Shown here one piece after another: positions 26,801-35,065 of a stretch of DNA of 64,000 nucleotides (positions are counted from its first letter, which is position 1; every line of letters starts with the position of its first letter). The position numbers and the translations under genes are program-made. Under the pieces are notes generated by a model that saw only the letters and a list, made by a program, of their open reading frames with translations, searched no databases and had not been told where the DNA came from. This DNA comes from Pedobacter glucosidilyticus. GTDB lineage: Bacteria > Bacteroidota > Bacteroidia > Sphingobacteriales > Sphingobacteriaceae. The stretch lies in the NCBI RefSeq assembly GCF_002483235.1, contig NZ_DLHN01000035.1, positions 1 to 64,000 of the forward strand, written 5' to 3'.

Positions 26801-27457
26801 AATAGTCTTTACGGTTTCCGTTACGGTGGTATTGTTAATGGTTACCCTTATGTTTTAGATGAGAATGGTAATCCTAGTATACAATTTGATGCTAACGGAC
26901 AACCAATTGCTGGTACTATAAAATCTATTAATGATAACAGAGCGTTGGTGAATTTAGGGACATTAATCCCTAAGTTTAATGGTTCTTTCTCGCAAAGAGT
27001 GGCTTATAAACAATTTGAGCTAGGGATGTTATTTATATACTCAGGAGGTAATAAATTACGTAAAAACCCAGTTCAAGATAATGTTAACAATATTAGAGCA
27101 GCTAATATAGCCTTGAGTGATGGTACTACGCCAAGATTACCGGCAGATTATCCTATTACTACTCACATATTTAGTAATATGAATACCATCAATTCTCAGT
27201 TTAGAGCTGCTGATATAAATGTTTTCTCGGCCGATTATATCAAATTAAGAAATATTTCATTGGCTTATAGCTTACCAAAAGCAGTGGTTACAAAAGTAGG
27301 CTTAGCATCAGCTCGTTTAACCGGACAGGTTAATAATTTATGGTTCGCTAGTGCTGCTGGTGATGATATAGACCCAGAAACTTATTCATTAAATTCTGGT
27401 AGCTATAGCGTTCCGCTTCCAAAATCATTTTTATTAGGTGTAAATGTAACTTTCTAA
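23867..27457 (+). CDS. SusC/RagA-type TonB-linked outer membrane protein with STN domain
   Basis: This 1196-residue transporter imports an oligomeric substrate across the outer membrane using TonB energy. In order it has a signal peptide ending near residue 34 (SNAQ), an STN signalling domain (about 36-110), a carboxypeptidase-regulatory-like domain (about 118-195), the plug with the DGLPTELTLDQINPYDVESVTVLKDGAAASIYGARSANGVI block, and the beta-barrel to the C-terminal NVTF. The STN domain identifies it as the sensor for the FecI/FecR pair upstream. It is paired with the SusD 54 bp downstream. Confidence 0.95.
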   Translation: MKQTHKTYSLTTKLCLQFLLVPLFLVLVTLKSNAQTYSFDFKNTPFKTVIAEITSKTNYQFVFDASYLQQAKPVTLTVNSASINQILDAVFQNQTFSYTLSENTIVMVPQKASTKENFTAKGLVIDENKQPIPGVVVKNKSSNNFVLTDANGNFSINLTESPSTLVFSYLGYATEERSVTKNPAYVSLQMQVNAEELSAVVVNGYQTISRERSTAAATILTEKKLNENINVDLLSAIEGRVAGLVYNKNPNGLGADQPEIRGRGTYSVQSGDFAPLIVVDGLPTELTLDQINPYDVESVTVLKDGAAASIYGARSANGVIVVTTKKAQGATKISVNSDFFINTKPDLDLLGLASTAQVIDYETRLYNQERSRFATTEAMFQSYGTVANGSIKYYSPLYQLYRDRDAGLLTQAAVDQTLNNWGQNDYMQEYRDQVWQNEFRQRYNVSLSTGNAKSNTFVSLNYDKGKERVVGNNNENYNLYFKNSFKPKKWLDVTVGLNGQYQLADDTDGSYNNIFLQNRYERIIGENGNREQVDYVNFADNFAGATAINGAVARILNANPAFKSTRFNVLDALDEGVTNSKRIGIRAFTNLQFNITKAISYSTQFQYELNETRRETYLDVNSYKVRSAANALTNFANNTYTYGLPVGGRFEQFNRASNAYTFRNQLNLDKSFDEGTHAIYAIAGFEMRQTFTPRSVQDIRYGYDPVTLTSTIINENELSITGLPSYIYGGRKTLSVVPRTQEESKNRYVSFYTNAGYTFKNKYNVTGSFRIDQTNLFGVEFNDRSRPLWSVGLGWNASNEEFLSNISWLEMLKVRGSYGINGRIDRNTSKYATFRLRNDQLFPSLQYLDLLSVANPMLRWEKTATTNLGVDFALFKNRLFGTIDLYNRYSSDLIVSTELDPTIGAIGNQITLNNGALRNKGIEITLGGEWLRTKDWKLSSTLVYAYNKNIIEDVNKAISTPFSYIQSPSSNFFENDAFNSLYGFRYGGIVNGYPYVLDENGNPSIQFDANGQPIAGTIKSINDNRALVNLGTLIPKFNGSFSQRVAYKQFELGMLFIYSGGNKLRKNPVQDNVNNIRAANIALSDGTTPRLPADYPITTHIFSNMNTINSQFRAADINVFSADYIKLRNISLAYSLPKAVVTKVGLASARLTGQVNNLWFASAAGDDIDPETYSLNSGSYSVPLPKSFLLGVNVTF

Positions 27458-27511
27458 TTATAAAACAATTATGATTGATTTATCATCATAAGGAAATAAA
27501 AAATTAAACAA

Positions 27512-28936
27512 ATGAAGAATAAAATATTAGTATTTGCATTGGTTGTCATGGCTTTACTTCCATCATGCGAAAAATATACAGATATTACCCCAACAGGTGC
27601 GGTTATCTTAAATTCAACAGAAGATTATTACAAATTGGTTTCTTTCCCTAATAGAGCTTATTTTAATGCTAATTTTCAGTATTTGGTAGACGATCAATGG
27701 ATGAAAGAATCTGATGTAGTTGGAATTAATAAAAATATTAATATCATCAATTTTACTTTTGATGAGCAAGCAGACAGGGTATCTTTGCTTACAGCTTCAA
27801 CCTTTTACGATAGAGCATATTTTTATATTAACCGATGGAATACCATTATCTCTGGTATTGATTTTACAACTGGTGAACAACGTATCAAAGATTTAGCTAA
27901 AGCCGAGGCTAAAATTTTAAGAGCCTTTGACCACTTTTTATTGGTTAATGTTTATGCCAAAGCTTATGACCCTACAACAGCTGCTACAGATGGTGGTATA
28001 TGTATCATGGATAAATACGATTTAGAAGCAAAACCTAAAAAATCTACTGTAGAAGAAGTTTATCAATTTATTCAAAAAGATATTGATGAAGCTTTACCTT
28101 TATTAGAAGAAAATCCGGTTGATCCTTATCATCCTAATATTGCTTTTGGATATGCGTTAAAAGCTAAAGTACATTTGTTTAAAAGAGAAATTGCACTAGC
28201 TAAAGAGGCTGCTTTAAAATCTTTGAGTTATAGAGATGAGATTTTTGATTTGGTAGATTATGCTCAAAAGGGAGGTCCTAGTGCTATTGCTATTGTGCCA
28301 CCTAATAACCCTGAGATTTTAAGCTATATGTACATGACTGGTAATACAGAAATGAATTTTGCATATACCAATAGCATAAGCCCCGAATTAAGAAATTTAT
28401 TCGGAAATAATGATGCAAGGTTTAATTTATTCTTTGTTAATAACAGTGCTAGCTTTGTTGATGTATTGTCTGGGGCAGCCTACTACAACATAAGAGCCAA
28501 TAGGTTTTTCTATGGCACAGTGGGTTTAAAAACAACAGAAGTACATTTGATGTTAGCAGAATGTTATGCTCGTGAAAATAATTTTGCTGATGCCGTTGCT
28601 ATTCTTAATAAATTAAGAGCAAAAAGAATTCTGACTGGAACCGTAAATTTAGATGTTCCAACAACCAGAAAAGCAACTATGGAATTAATCGTAAATGAAA
28701 GACGTAAAGAACTACTTTTTGGTTTTCATCGTTTTTTTGATTTAAAGCGTTTAAATAATGAGCCAGAGTATGCTAAAACTTTAACCAGAAGGTATCCGGT
28801 TGTAAGAACAGATGTTCCGCAACAAACATATACTTTAGCGCCAAATTCAAGGTTATATATCATTCCGTTCCCATTAAATGCGATGAAACTTAATCCTAAT
28901 TTGAGGCTTAATACAGACGAAAAATTACCCTTTTAA
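27512..28936 (+). CDS. SusD/RagB-family substrate-binding lipoprotein
   Basis: This 474-residue surface lipoprotein forms the lid of the preceding SusC. A signal peptide ends in the lipobox LPSC (Cys19). The body shows SusD/RagB features: a TPR-like N-terminal half with the LAKAEAKILRAFDHFLLVNVYAKAY block and a C-terminal half with IVNERRKELLFGFHRFFDLKRL. At 474 residues it is at the short end for the family. A small hairpin (ATGAT / ATCAT) sits between susC and susD. The partner genes downstream (metalloprotease, DUF3347) rather than glycosidases suggest a peptide or metal-linked substrate. Confidence 0.93.
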   Translation: MKNKILVFALVVMALLPSCEKYTDITPTGAVILNSTEDYYKLVSFPNRAYFNANFQYLVDDQWMKESDVVGINKNINIINFTFDEQADRVSLLTASTFYDRAYFYINRWNTIISGIDFTTGEQRIKDLAKAEAKILRAFDHFLLVNVYAKAYDPTTAATDGGICIMDKYDLEAKPKKSTVEEVYQFIQKDIDEALPLLEENPVDPYHPNIAFGYALKAKVHLFKREIALAKEAALKSLSYRDEIFDLVDYAQKGGPSAIAIVPPNNPEILSYMYMTGNTEMNFAYTNSISPELRNLFGNNDARFNLFFVNNSASFVDVLSGAAYYNIRANRFFYGTVGLKTTEVHLMLAECYARENNFADAVAILNKLRAKRILTGTVNLDVPTTRKATMELIVNERRKELLFGFHRFFDLKRLNNEPEYAKTLTRRYPVVRTDVPQQTYTLAPNSRLYIIPFPLNAMKLNPNLRLNTDEKLPF

Positions 28937-28950
28937 CCCATAATTATTAT

Positions 28951-31392
28951 ATGAGATTAATCATCAGTATCGTTTTCTTTTCTTTTTTAACCCACATTGG
29001 TTTTGCACAAAGTGCAGAGACAAAAAGTGATAGTACAAAAACAAGTACCAGCACCAAAGGAAAAAAGAAATACGAAGACATTATTCCAGACAAGGCGATT
29101 ACTACAGAAGGATTATTTACCGTTAAAAACTTTGACGGTAAGTACTTCTTCGAGATACCAGATAGTTTGTTTAACAGACTTATCTTAACCATTACCAGAT
29201 TAACCGCTACACCGCAAGGTTTTGGTTTATTTGGTGGAGAAAAAGTAAACGAGCAAACTATTTATTTTGAAAAAGCTCTAGACAACAGGATTTTTATCAG
29301 ATCAGAAGTTTATAAGCAAGAGAGTAAAGATTCTACTCAGGCTATTTACAGAGCCGTTTCTGCATCAAGGTTAAACCCTATTGTAGCTGCTTTTGAAATC
29401 AAAACTGTGAATCCTAAAAATAACAGACATGTTATAGAGGTGACAGATTTTTTCAAAAAAGATAATCCTATAGTTTCACTTGCTGCAAGTATCAAAACAG
29501 ATAAAAAGCTATCTGCTTTAGCTGATGATAGATCTTTTATTAATAGTATTCATGCTTATCCTATCAATCTGGAAGTAAGAACAACTAAAACTTATAACGC
29601 AAGTTCATCACCGGTAGGGGCTGGTGCTTTAACAGGTAATATCACCTTAGAGCTAAATACATCCATGGTATTGCTACCTAAAGTACCTATGATGAAGCGT
29701 ATTTTTGATGAACGTGTAGGCTATTTTGCTAATAAAATTCTCACTTTTAATGATGATGACCAAGGCAGTAAAAGTGCCGAGTTTATCCAGCGTTATAGGT
29801 TAGAACCTCGTGAGCAAGATATGCAAAAGTATTTGAGAGGCGAATTGGTTGAACCTAAAAATCCTATTGTTTTTTATATAGACCCAGCAACACCTAAGAA
29901 ATGGAGACCTTATTTAATGGCTGGTGTTGAGGATTGGCAAGAAGCTTTTGAAGCTGCCGGCTTTAAGAAAGCTATCATTGCTAAAGAATGGCCAGAAAAC
30001 GACCCTACCATGAGTTTAGAAGATGCTCGTTTTTCTGTCATCAGGTATTATGCTTCTGAGACTCCAAACGCTTATGGGCCTCGCATTAGTGATCCTAGAA
30101 GTGGAGAGATTATTGAAAGCCATGTGGGCTGGTTTCATAACGTAATGAGCCTTTTACATGATTGGTATATGATACAGGCTGGTCCGCTAGACCCCAGAGC
30201 CAGAAGAATGGTTTTTGATGATAAATTAATGGGCGAGCTGATACGTTTTGTGTCATCCCATGAAATTGGGCATACCATAGGTTTAAGGCATAATATGGGC
30301 GCTAGCAGCCAAACTCCAGTAGAATTATTGAGAGATAAAAAATGGGTAGAAGCTAATGGACATACCAATTCTATTATGGATTATGCCCGTTTCAATTATG
30401 TAGCACAGCCAGAAGACCAAATAGGGCCAAAAGGTATTTTCCCAAGAATAGGTGCTTATGATAAGTGGGCTATAGAATGGGGTTATCGTATGTTTTATAA
30501 GCCTTTAGAAGAGGAAACTAAAATTTTGAATAAGCTTACCATCGATAGGTTAAAGAAGAATCCGAAATTATGGTTTGGCGGTGAAGGTAAAGATGCCGAC
30601 CCACGTTCGCAACGCGAAGATTTGGGAGATAATGCTGTGAAAGCAAGTAATTACGGCATTGAAAACTTGAAAAGAGTAGTTGAAAACCTACCACAGTGGA
30701 CGTATGAAGATGGTAATTTGTATACCAACTTAGAACGTATGCACAAACAGGCGGTTACCCAATATTCTAGATACTTGTATCATGTAATGAAGAATTTTGG
30801 TAATTACTATATCAATTTAAAAACTTACGAGCAAGAGGGGCCAGTTTATACGCCTATCCCTAAAAGTATGGTAAAAGAGGGGCTAACTTATTTAGATAAG
30901 CAGCTGTTTAACTCTCCTTTATGGTTATTTCCAGAGGCTATAAGTTCTAAAATTGAAGCAGATCCGTTAAAGAAAATACCTGAAATACAAGGACAAATTG
31001 TTAATATGCTTTTAAGTGCTGGTTTAATCATTAACATCAGTAAACCAACAGCTCCAGAGGCTAAATATCCGGCAGATGAATATTTGAATGATTTAATTCC
31101 TATCATTTGGAAAAAGGAAACTGTTGCTGAGGCTGCTATGTATAGAAGGGCTTTCCAGAGATTATATGTAGACAGGTTAAGAGTTTTGCTAAACCCAGAG
31201 GTAAAAGATATGAAGGAGTCTGGTTTTGTTTTTAAAAGTGATGTACCGCTTTATGCAAGAGAACATGCTTTGAAGCTAAAAGCACAAATTCAAACTTTAA
31301 ATGCCAGTACAACTGTTAAGCTTGATAATCTGCACTATCAGGCTTGTTTGAAAGAAATAGATAAAATTTTAAATCCTAAAGAAGATAAATAA
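28951..31392 (+). CDS. Secreted zinc-dependent metalloprotease (DUF5117/DUF4953 type)
   Basis: This 813-residue protein has a signal peptide (cleavage near residue 19) and a low-complexity Lys/Ser/Thr stretch. A large N-terminal region follows, and then the zinc site HEIGHTIGLRHN (HExxHxxGxxH form) near residue 430, encoded at about 30258-30293. The extended zinc motif and overall layout match the DUF5117-DUF4953 metalloprotease family of Bacteroidota, often encoded next to SusCD pairs. It probably works in the periplasm or at the surface, trimming protein or peptide substrate. It starts 14 bp after susD, so it is co-transcribed. Confidence 0.88.
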   Translation: MRLIISIVFFSFLTHIGFAQSAETKSDSTKTSTSTKGKKKYEDIIPDKAITTEGLFTVKNFDGKYFFEIPDSLFNRLILTITRLTATPQGFGLFGGEKVNEQTIYFEKALDNRIFIRSEVYKQESKDSTQAIYRAVSASRLNPIVAAFEIKTVNPKNNRHVIEVTDFFKKDNPIVSLAASIKTDKKLSALADDRSFINSIHAYPINLEVRTTKTYNASSSPVGAGALTGNITLELNTSMVLLPKVPMMKRIFDERVGYFANKILTFNDDDQGSKSAEFIQRYRLEPREQDMQKYLRGELVEPKNPIVFYIDPATPKKWRPYLMAGVEDWQEAFEAAGFKKAIIAKEWPENDPTMSLEDARFSVIRYYASETPNAYGPRISDPRSGEIIESHVGWFHNVMSLLHDWYMIQAGPLDPRARRMVFDDKLMGELIRFVSSHEIGHTIGLRHNMGASSQTPVELLRDKKWVEANGHTNSIMDYARFNYVAQPEDQIGPKGIFPRIGAYDKWAIEWGYRMFYKPLEEETKILNKLTIDRLKKNPKLWFGGEGKDADPRSQREDLGDNAVKASNYGIENLKRVVENLPQWTYEDGNLYTNLERMHKQAVTQYSRYLYHVMKNFGNYYINLKTYEQEGPVYTPIPKSMVKEGLTYLDKQLFNSPLWLFPEAISSKIEADPLKKIPEIQGQIVNMLLSAGLIINISKPTAPEAKYPADEYLNDLIPIIWKKETVAEAAMYRRAFQRLYVDRLRVLLNPEVKDMKESGFVFKSDVPLYAREHALKLKAQIQTLNASTTVKLDNLHYQACLKEIDKILNPKEDK

Positions 31393-31400
31393 GTATTGAT

Positions 31401-31877
31401 ATGAAAAAAATCTTGATCGTAGCTTTTTTGTTTGCTACACAATTGGTAATAGCACAGGATAAAAGTGTAAAATCTGGGGCTTTAAATGCTTACCTACAGT
31501 TGAAAGACCAGTTGGTAGTTTCTGATTCTCTTGCGGCTAAAACTTCTAGCGCTACATTAAGCAAGTTATTAAAAGATATGCCTGTTAAGGCTAGTCATCC
31601 TGATACTTTAGCTAAATTAAACTCGGCGAAAGCTAAAATAGTTAAGTATGCTGCTGCGCTATCTAAAACAGGAAATATTAACTTACAAAGACAGTATTTT
31701 GAAGGTATTTCGGCAGAAATATGGCCATTGGTAAATAAAACTAAGGGGTCTACTCTTTATTTACAGAGGTGCCCTATGACAGGTGTTAAATGGTTAAGCT
31801 TATCAAAAGAAATCAAAAACCCATATTACCCTAAAAATATGTTAGGCTGTGGGACAGTTATTGCTACCTCCAATTGA
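31401..31877 (+). CDS. Secreted DUF3347-type protein, possible metal binder
   Basis: This 158-residue protein has a signal peptide (cleavage after VIAQ, about residue 19) and a helical body. Its C-terminus carries a CPMTG...WLSLSKEIKNPYYPKNMLGCG block resembling DUF3347, a domain seen at the end of copper-efflux adaptor proteins and as a stand-alone periplasmic protein. The Cys-Pro-Met and later Met-x-x-Cys-Gly residues could bind copper or another soft metal; this is inference. It is last in the operon, 8 bp after the metalloprotease, and is followed by a bidirectional terminator. Confidence 0.75.
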   Translation: MKKILIVAFLFATQLVIAQDKSVKSGALNAYLQLKDQLVVSDSLAAKTSSATLSKLLKDMPVKASHPDTLAKLNSAKAKIVKYAAALSKTGNINLQRQYFEGISAEIWPLVNKTKGSTLYLQRCPMTGVKWLSLSKEIKNPYYPKNMLGCGTVIATSN

Positions 31878-31930
31878 TAAAACAATAAAGTGTTAGTTAA
31901 ACCCAATGAATCGTTAGTGTATTGGGTATT

Positions 31931-31962
31931 AAACGCAGCTTTTAAAGCTGCGTTTACTTTTT
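31931..31962. terminator. Bidirectional terminator
   Basis: A near-perfect palindrome (AAACGCAGCTTT / AAAGCTGCGTTT) is followed by a T-rich run. It lies between the convergent DUF3347 and OsmC-like genes and can serve both. Confidence 0.85.
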
Positions 31963-32387
31963 TAAGATAATTCTTGTAGCGTAGTAACTAATTGAATTTC
32001 CGTATTTAAAAGTTTAGAAATAGGGCAAATTTCTTTCGCTTTTTGCGCTAATTGCTCAAACTCTTCTTTAGATATGCCAGGTATAGCGCCGCTAAGTTCT
32101 AAGGTAATGAGGTTTACGCTACCATCTTCAAATTGTACATGAGCGATAGTGTCTAGATTTTCTGGTGTAAAACCTGCTTCTGATATTAAAAAGCTTAGTT
32201 GCATAGTAAAACAACCCGCATGAGCTGCTGCAATTAATTCTTCTGGGTTGGTACCAATACCATCCTCAAAACGAGTTTTATAAGATAATTGGGTGTTATT
32301 TAATACTGTACTTTCAGTACTAATGGCTCCATTGCCCTCTTTACCTGTACCTTTCCAGTTTGCTGATGCTTTTCTTGTAAATTTCAT
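31962..32387 (-). CDS. OsmC-family peroxiredoxin
   Basis: This 141-residue protein belongs to the OsmC/Ohr family of thiol peroxidases that reduce organic hydroperoxides. The two redox cysteines are present: Cys59 in AAAHAGCFTMQ and Cys121 in KEICPISKLL. The layout (N-terminal WKGTGKEGNG, GTNPEELIAAAHAGCF) matches the OsmC subgroup more than Ohr. It is convergent with the operon before it and appears to be a single-gene unit, with a 245-bp gap upstream that it shares with the divergent glycosidase gene. Confidence 0.92.
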   Translation of the reverse strand: MKFTRKASANWKGTGKEGNGAISTESTVLNNTQLSYKTRFEDGIGTNPEELIAAAHAGCFTMQLSFLISEAGFTPENLDTIAHVQFEDGSVNLITLELSGAIPGISKEEFEQLAQKAKEICPISKLLNTEIQLVTTLQELS

Positions 32388-32584
32388 AATGATATATTTT
32401 GATTTTAATTGACTATTTGTGGTTTAGCTATCAAAAATTTAGCCAAGTGAGAAGTATGATTTTTTAAACTTAATTAATCATAAACCACTCGCTGTATCAT
32501 AACAATTAGATCATAATCACATTTCTTAAAAAAAGATTGATAATCATGAGAAATGTCATTATTAATATTTTTTAATAATTTTAT

Positions 32585-32626
32585 TTTGTTAATAAAATAA
32601 AATTAATAACTTTAATTTATTAATAA
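32585..32626 (+). promoter_or_regulatory. Candidate promoter and operator of the NAGPA gene
   Basis: TTTG at 32585-32588 is followed after 18 bp by TAACTTTA (32607-32614), one mismatch from the -7 consensus. The perfect 10-bp palindrome TTATTAATAA at 32617-32626 covers the predicted start site. The same palindrome occurs upstream of the ROK regulator gene at 36313-36322, so it is a candidate ROK operator. Confidence 0.45.
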
Positions 32627-32632
32627 ATAATT

Positions 32633-34261
32633 ATGAATTACTTAAGAGGATTTTTAATGTTTTGTTTTTTACTATTAAGTTCTGACATTTTAACTGCGCA
32701 GAGCTTAATAGTAAATAGATACTTTAATAGTGGAACAGGAGATGGAACAGGTGACGTGGTAGAGCTTGTTGTAATCACAGATAAGTTGGACATTAGGAAA
32801 TGGTTTATAAAAGACCATGGTAATGGTACTGCGGCAGTTGGAGGTAGATTGGATGAAGGCGGAGCTAAAATTCGCTTCAATGATATTCCCTTGTGGTCTA
32901 ATTTAAGATCGGGTACTGTAATAGTTCTTAGGAGACTAACTGCTACACAGGCACAAACTTTTGTATCAGATGCTGATGCTAGTGATTATATTATTGATTT
33001 GTCTATCAATGATTCTAATTATTTTACGGATTTGTTGGGGAATGCGTTTAATGTAACCCCCCATGAAGCTGTTATGGTTAGGGCTGATGTTACAGATATT
33101 ACGCCAACTATGACCTTAACTGAAAAAAATGCGATTCTTAATGGTGCAAATAAAGCTGTTCATGCCTTAGCTTATGGAGATTTTATGACTACTGCTTTAA
33201 ATTCTTGGAACAATATCAGAAGTCCCAAAGCTATTTTTAGTAATGGTACAATTAGTACAAATTATGTAGGAAATGGTACTATTGGCATGGTATCATTAAC
33301 AAATCCTAATCAGCCAAATTATACAACTCCATTAACAAAAAGTACTCCTTTAATTACCGGCTTACCTAATTATTGGATACAGGAAAGTGCTTTAACTGCT
33401 AATATGCCTTATGGTATAGAAGTTTATAGATCTACTACTGATTATTCTTTTAACGGCGGGCCTACAAGAAAGATGAATGCTTACATGGTAGTTGTAGATC
33501 CTAAATTTGTAGATTTTAAACCTACACATAGCGTAATTAATAAAACTGCTAGTGCTTTTGTGAATGATGAGCCAGGCACTGTTTTAGCCGTTATGAACGC
33601 TGGTTTTTTTCAAGCACAACAAAATCCTCCACAATCAAATAATTCTTTTAGTATGTTGAGGTATCAAGGCGTAACCCCAGCTCATAATATAGGTAGCTTA
33701 ACAAGAAGTTTTAATGGGAGTAATACATCTTACTTTCCAACTAGGGCTGCTTTTGGTTTAGCTCCAAATTTATTGCCGGATGTAGCTTGGGTTTATAATA
33801 TATCTGGAGTAGTATATTCTTATTCAACTCCTAGTCCTAATCTTATTAACACTGCCCCTCAGCCGCAACCAACTTCCACGGGTGGGGTTATATGGAATAA
33901 TGTTACTGCAGTGGGTGGTGCGCCTATGTTGATTAAAAACGGGAATGTAAATGTTACAGATGCAGAAGAGTTAATTGTTATTGATAATACAAGTGCTAGG
34001 GCTAGATCCGCTATTGGTTATACAGCAGACGGTAAAATTATAATGCTCGTTGCAGAGGGTGGTAATTCTGGTGTTTCTGATGGATTAAATTTAGTAGAGC
34101 TAGCAAACTACATGAAAGATATAGGATGTGTGGGCGCAATTAATCTAGATGGAGGAAGCTCATCAACCTTACGGGTTAACAATCAGCAAATGATTAGACC
34201 TTCTAGTGGAGGTAATGAGCAACCTATGCCAGGCGTTATTTTAATTAAAGCTAAAAACTAG
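32633..34261 (+). CDS. Secreted phosphodiester glycosidase (NAGPA domain)
   Basis: This 542-residue protein has a signal peptide (cleavage near residue 23). An N-terminal region of about 200 residues with a VVELVV strand and LRSGTVIVL block resembles a lamin-tail-like fold. The C-terminal half carries phosphodiester glycosidase features: AVMNAGFF, ARSAIGYTADGKIIMLVAEG, MKDIGCVGAINLDGGSSSTL and a terminal GVILIK. The family founder, human NAGPA, removes GlcNAc from GlcNAc-1-phospho-6-mannose, so a sugar-phosphate diester is the expected substrate type. It starts a likely operon with the gene 4 bp downstream and lies at the edge of the glycan locus controlled by the ROK protein. Confidence 0.85.
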   Translation: MNYLRGFLMFCFLLLSSDILTAQSLIVNRYFNSGTGDGTGDVVELVVITDKLDIRKWFIKDHGNGTAAVGGRLDEGGAKIRFNDIPLWSNLRSGTVIVLRRLTATQAQTFVSDADASDYIIDLSINDSNYFTDLLGNAFNVTPHEAVMVRADVTDITPTMTLTEKNAILNGANKAVHALAYGDFMTTALNSWNNIRSPKAIFSNGTISTNYVGNGTIGMVSLTNPNQPNYTTPLTKSTPLITGLPNYWIQESALTANMPYGIEVYRSTTDYSFNGGPTRKMNAYMVVVDPKFVDFKPTHSVINKTASAFVNDEPGTVLAVMNAGFFQAQQNPPQSNNSFSMLRYQGVTPAHNIGSLTRSFNGSNTSYFPTRAAFGLAPNLLPDVAWVYNISGVVYSYSTPSPNLINTAPQPQPTSTGGVIWNNVTAVGGAPMLIKNGNVNVTDAEELIVIDNTSARARSAIGYTADGKIIMLVAEGGNSGVSDGLNLVELANYMKDIGCVGAINLDGGSSSTLRVNNQQMIRPSSGGNEQPMPGVILIKAKN

Positions 34262-34265
34262 AATC

Positions 34266-35036
34266 ATGATGATCAAAAAATATATAAGTGCAATAGCATT
34301 GATGTTATCTTTTTCCCAATCTTTTGGACAAGCCAAGTTAGATTCATTACAAATTTTAAAAGATGTTAACGGAGGCGGTGTTGTTTTTACTACAGTGCCA
34401 TCTACGGAAGTAGCAACTTTATCTTTCGGGAACGGCTTTGGTGTTAATAATATGGCTTTTATTGCGTCTTTAAGAGCCTATACCAATACCGTTTTACCTA
34501 TAACATTATCGTCTTTTAAGCCAGTTAAAGAAACCAATTCCATAAAGCTTATATGGACAACCAGTTCAGAAAGTAATTCAGATTATTTCGAAATCTTAAA
34601 ATCAGTAGATGGTAGTAAATTCAATGTTGTGGGGCTAGTAAAAGCGGCTGGAAACTCAAATCAAATTTTAACTTACAGTTTTAATGATATAAATCCTGTT
34701 AAAGGCAATAATTATTACCAGTTAAAAATGGTAGATTTTGATAGGGCTTTTGAAAAATCAATTATTGTTTCATCTAGTTTTGATTTTGAAAAAGAAGATT
34801 TCTTCTTGCAGATGAATACTGAAAGTGGAATTTTATCATTAAATATATTAAGTGATAAAGCTAAAATAGCTTTATTTGAGGTGTTTGACTTAGGAGGGAG
34901 AAAACTCTTCACAAAGAATTTAACACTACAAAATGGAGTAAATAATTTTGATTTTAGTTTAAATACAAACTCAAAAGTAATTATTGTTAATTTAACTAGC
35001 GAGGGCAATAGAAAGGTGAAAAAGCTAATTAATTAA
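34266..35036 (+). CDS. Secreted protein with probable type IX secretion sorting domain
   Basis: This 256-residue protein has a signal peptide (cleavage after SFGQ, about residue 22) and a short unknown N-terminal part. A fibronectin-III-like module follows at about 77-165 (LPITLSSFKPVKETNSIKL, typical of T9SS cargo in Bacteroidota). The C-terminal ~70 residues have the pattern of the type A sorting domain (VFDLGGRKLFTKN, then NGVNNFDFSL, then VKKLIN). No enzyme domain is seen. It may be a surface-anchored adaptor for the NAGPA enzyme encoded 4 bp upstream. Function unknown. Confidence 0.65.
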   Translation: MMIKKYISAIALMLSFSQSFGQAKLDSLQILKDVNGGGVVFTTVPSTEVATLSFGNGFGVNNMAFIASLRAYTNTVLPITLSSFKPVKETNSIKLIWTTSSESNSDYFEILKSVDGSKFNVVGLVKAAGNSNQILTYSFNDINPVKGNNYYQLKMVDFDRAFEKSIIVSSSFDFEKEDFFLQMNTESGILSLNILSDKAKIALFEVFDLGGRKLFTKNLTLQNGVNNFDFSLNTNSKVIIVNLTSEGNRKVKKLIN

Positions 35037-35065
35037 CCAAGAAAATTTAGCAAGATAAATAGCCA

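Noticed and set aside
32633..35036. NAGPA gene and the T9SS gene as one frameshifted gene
   Set aside because: The second gene has its own ATG and signal peptide 4 bp after the first stop, and the first protein ends with its complete family C-terminus.
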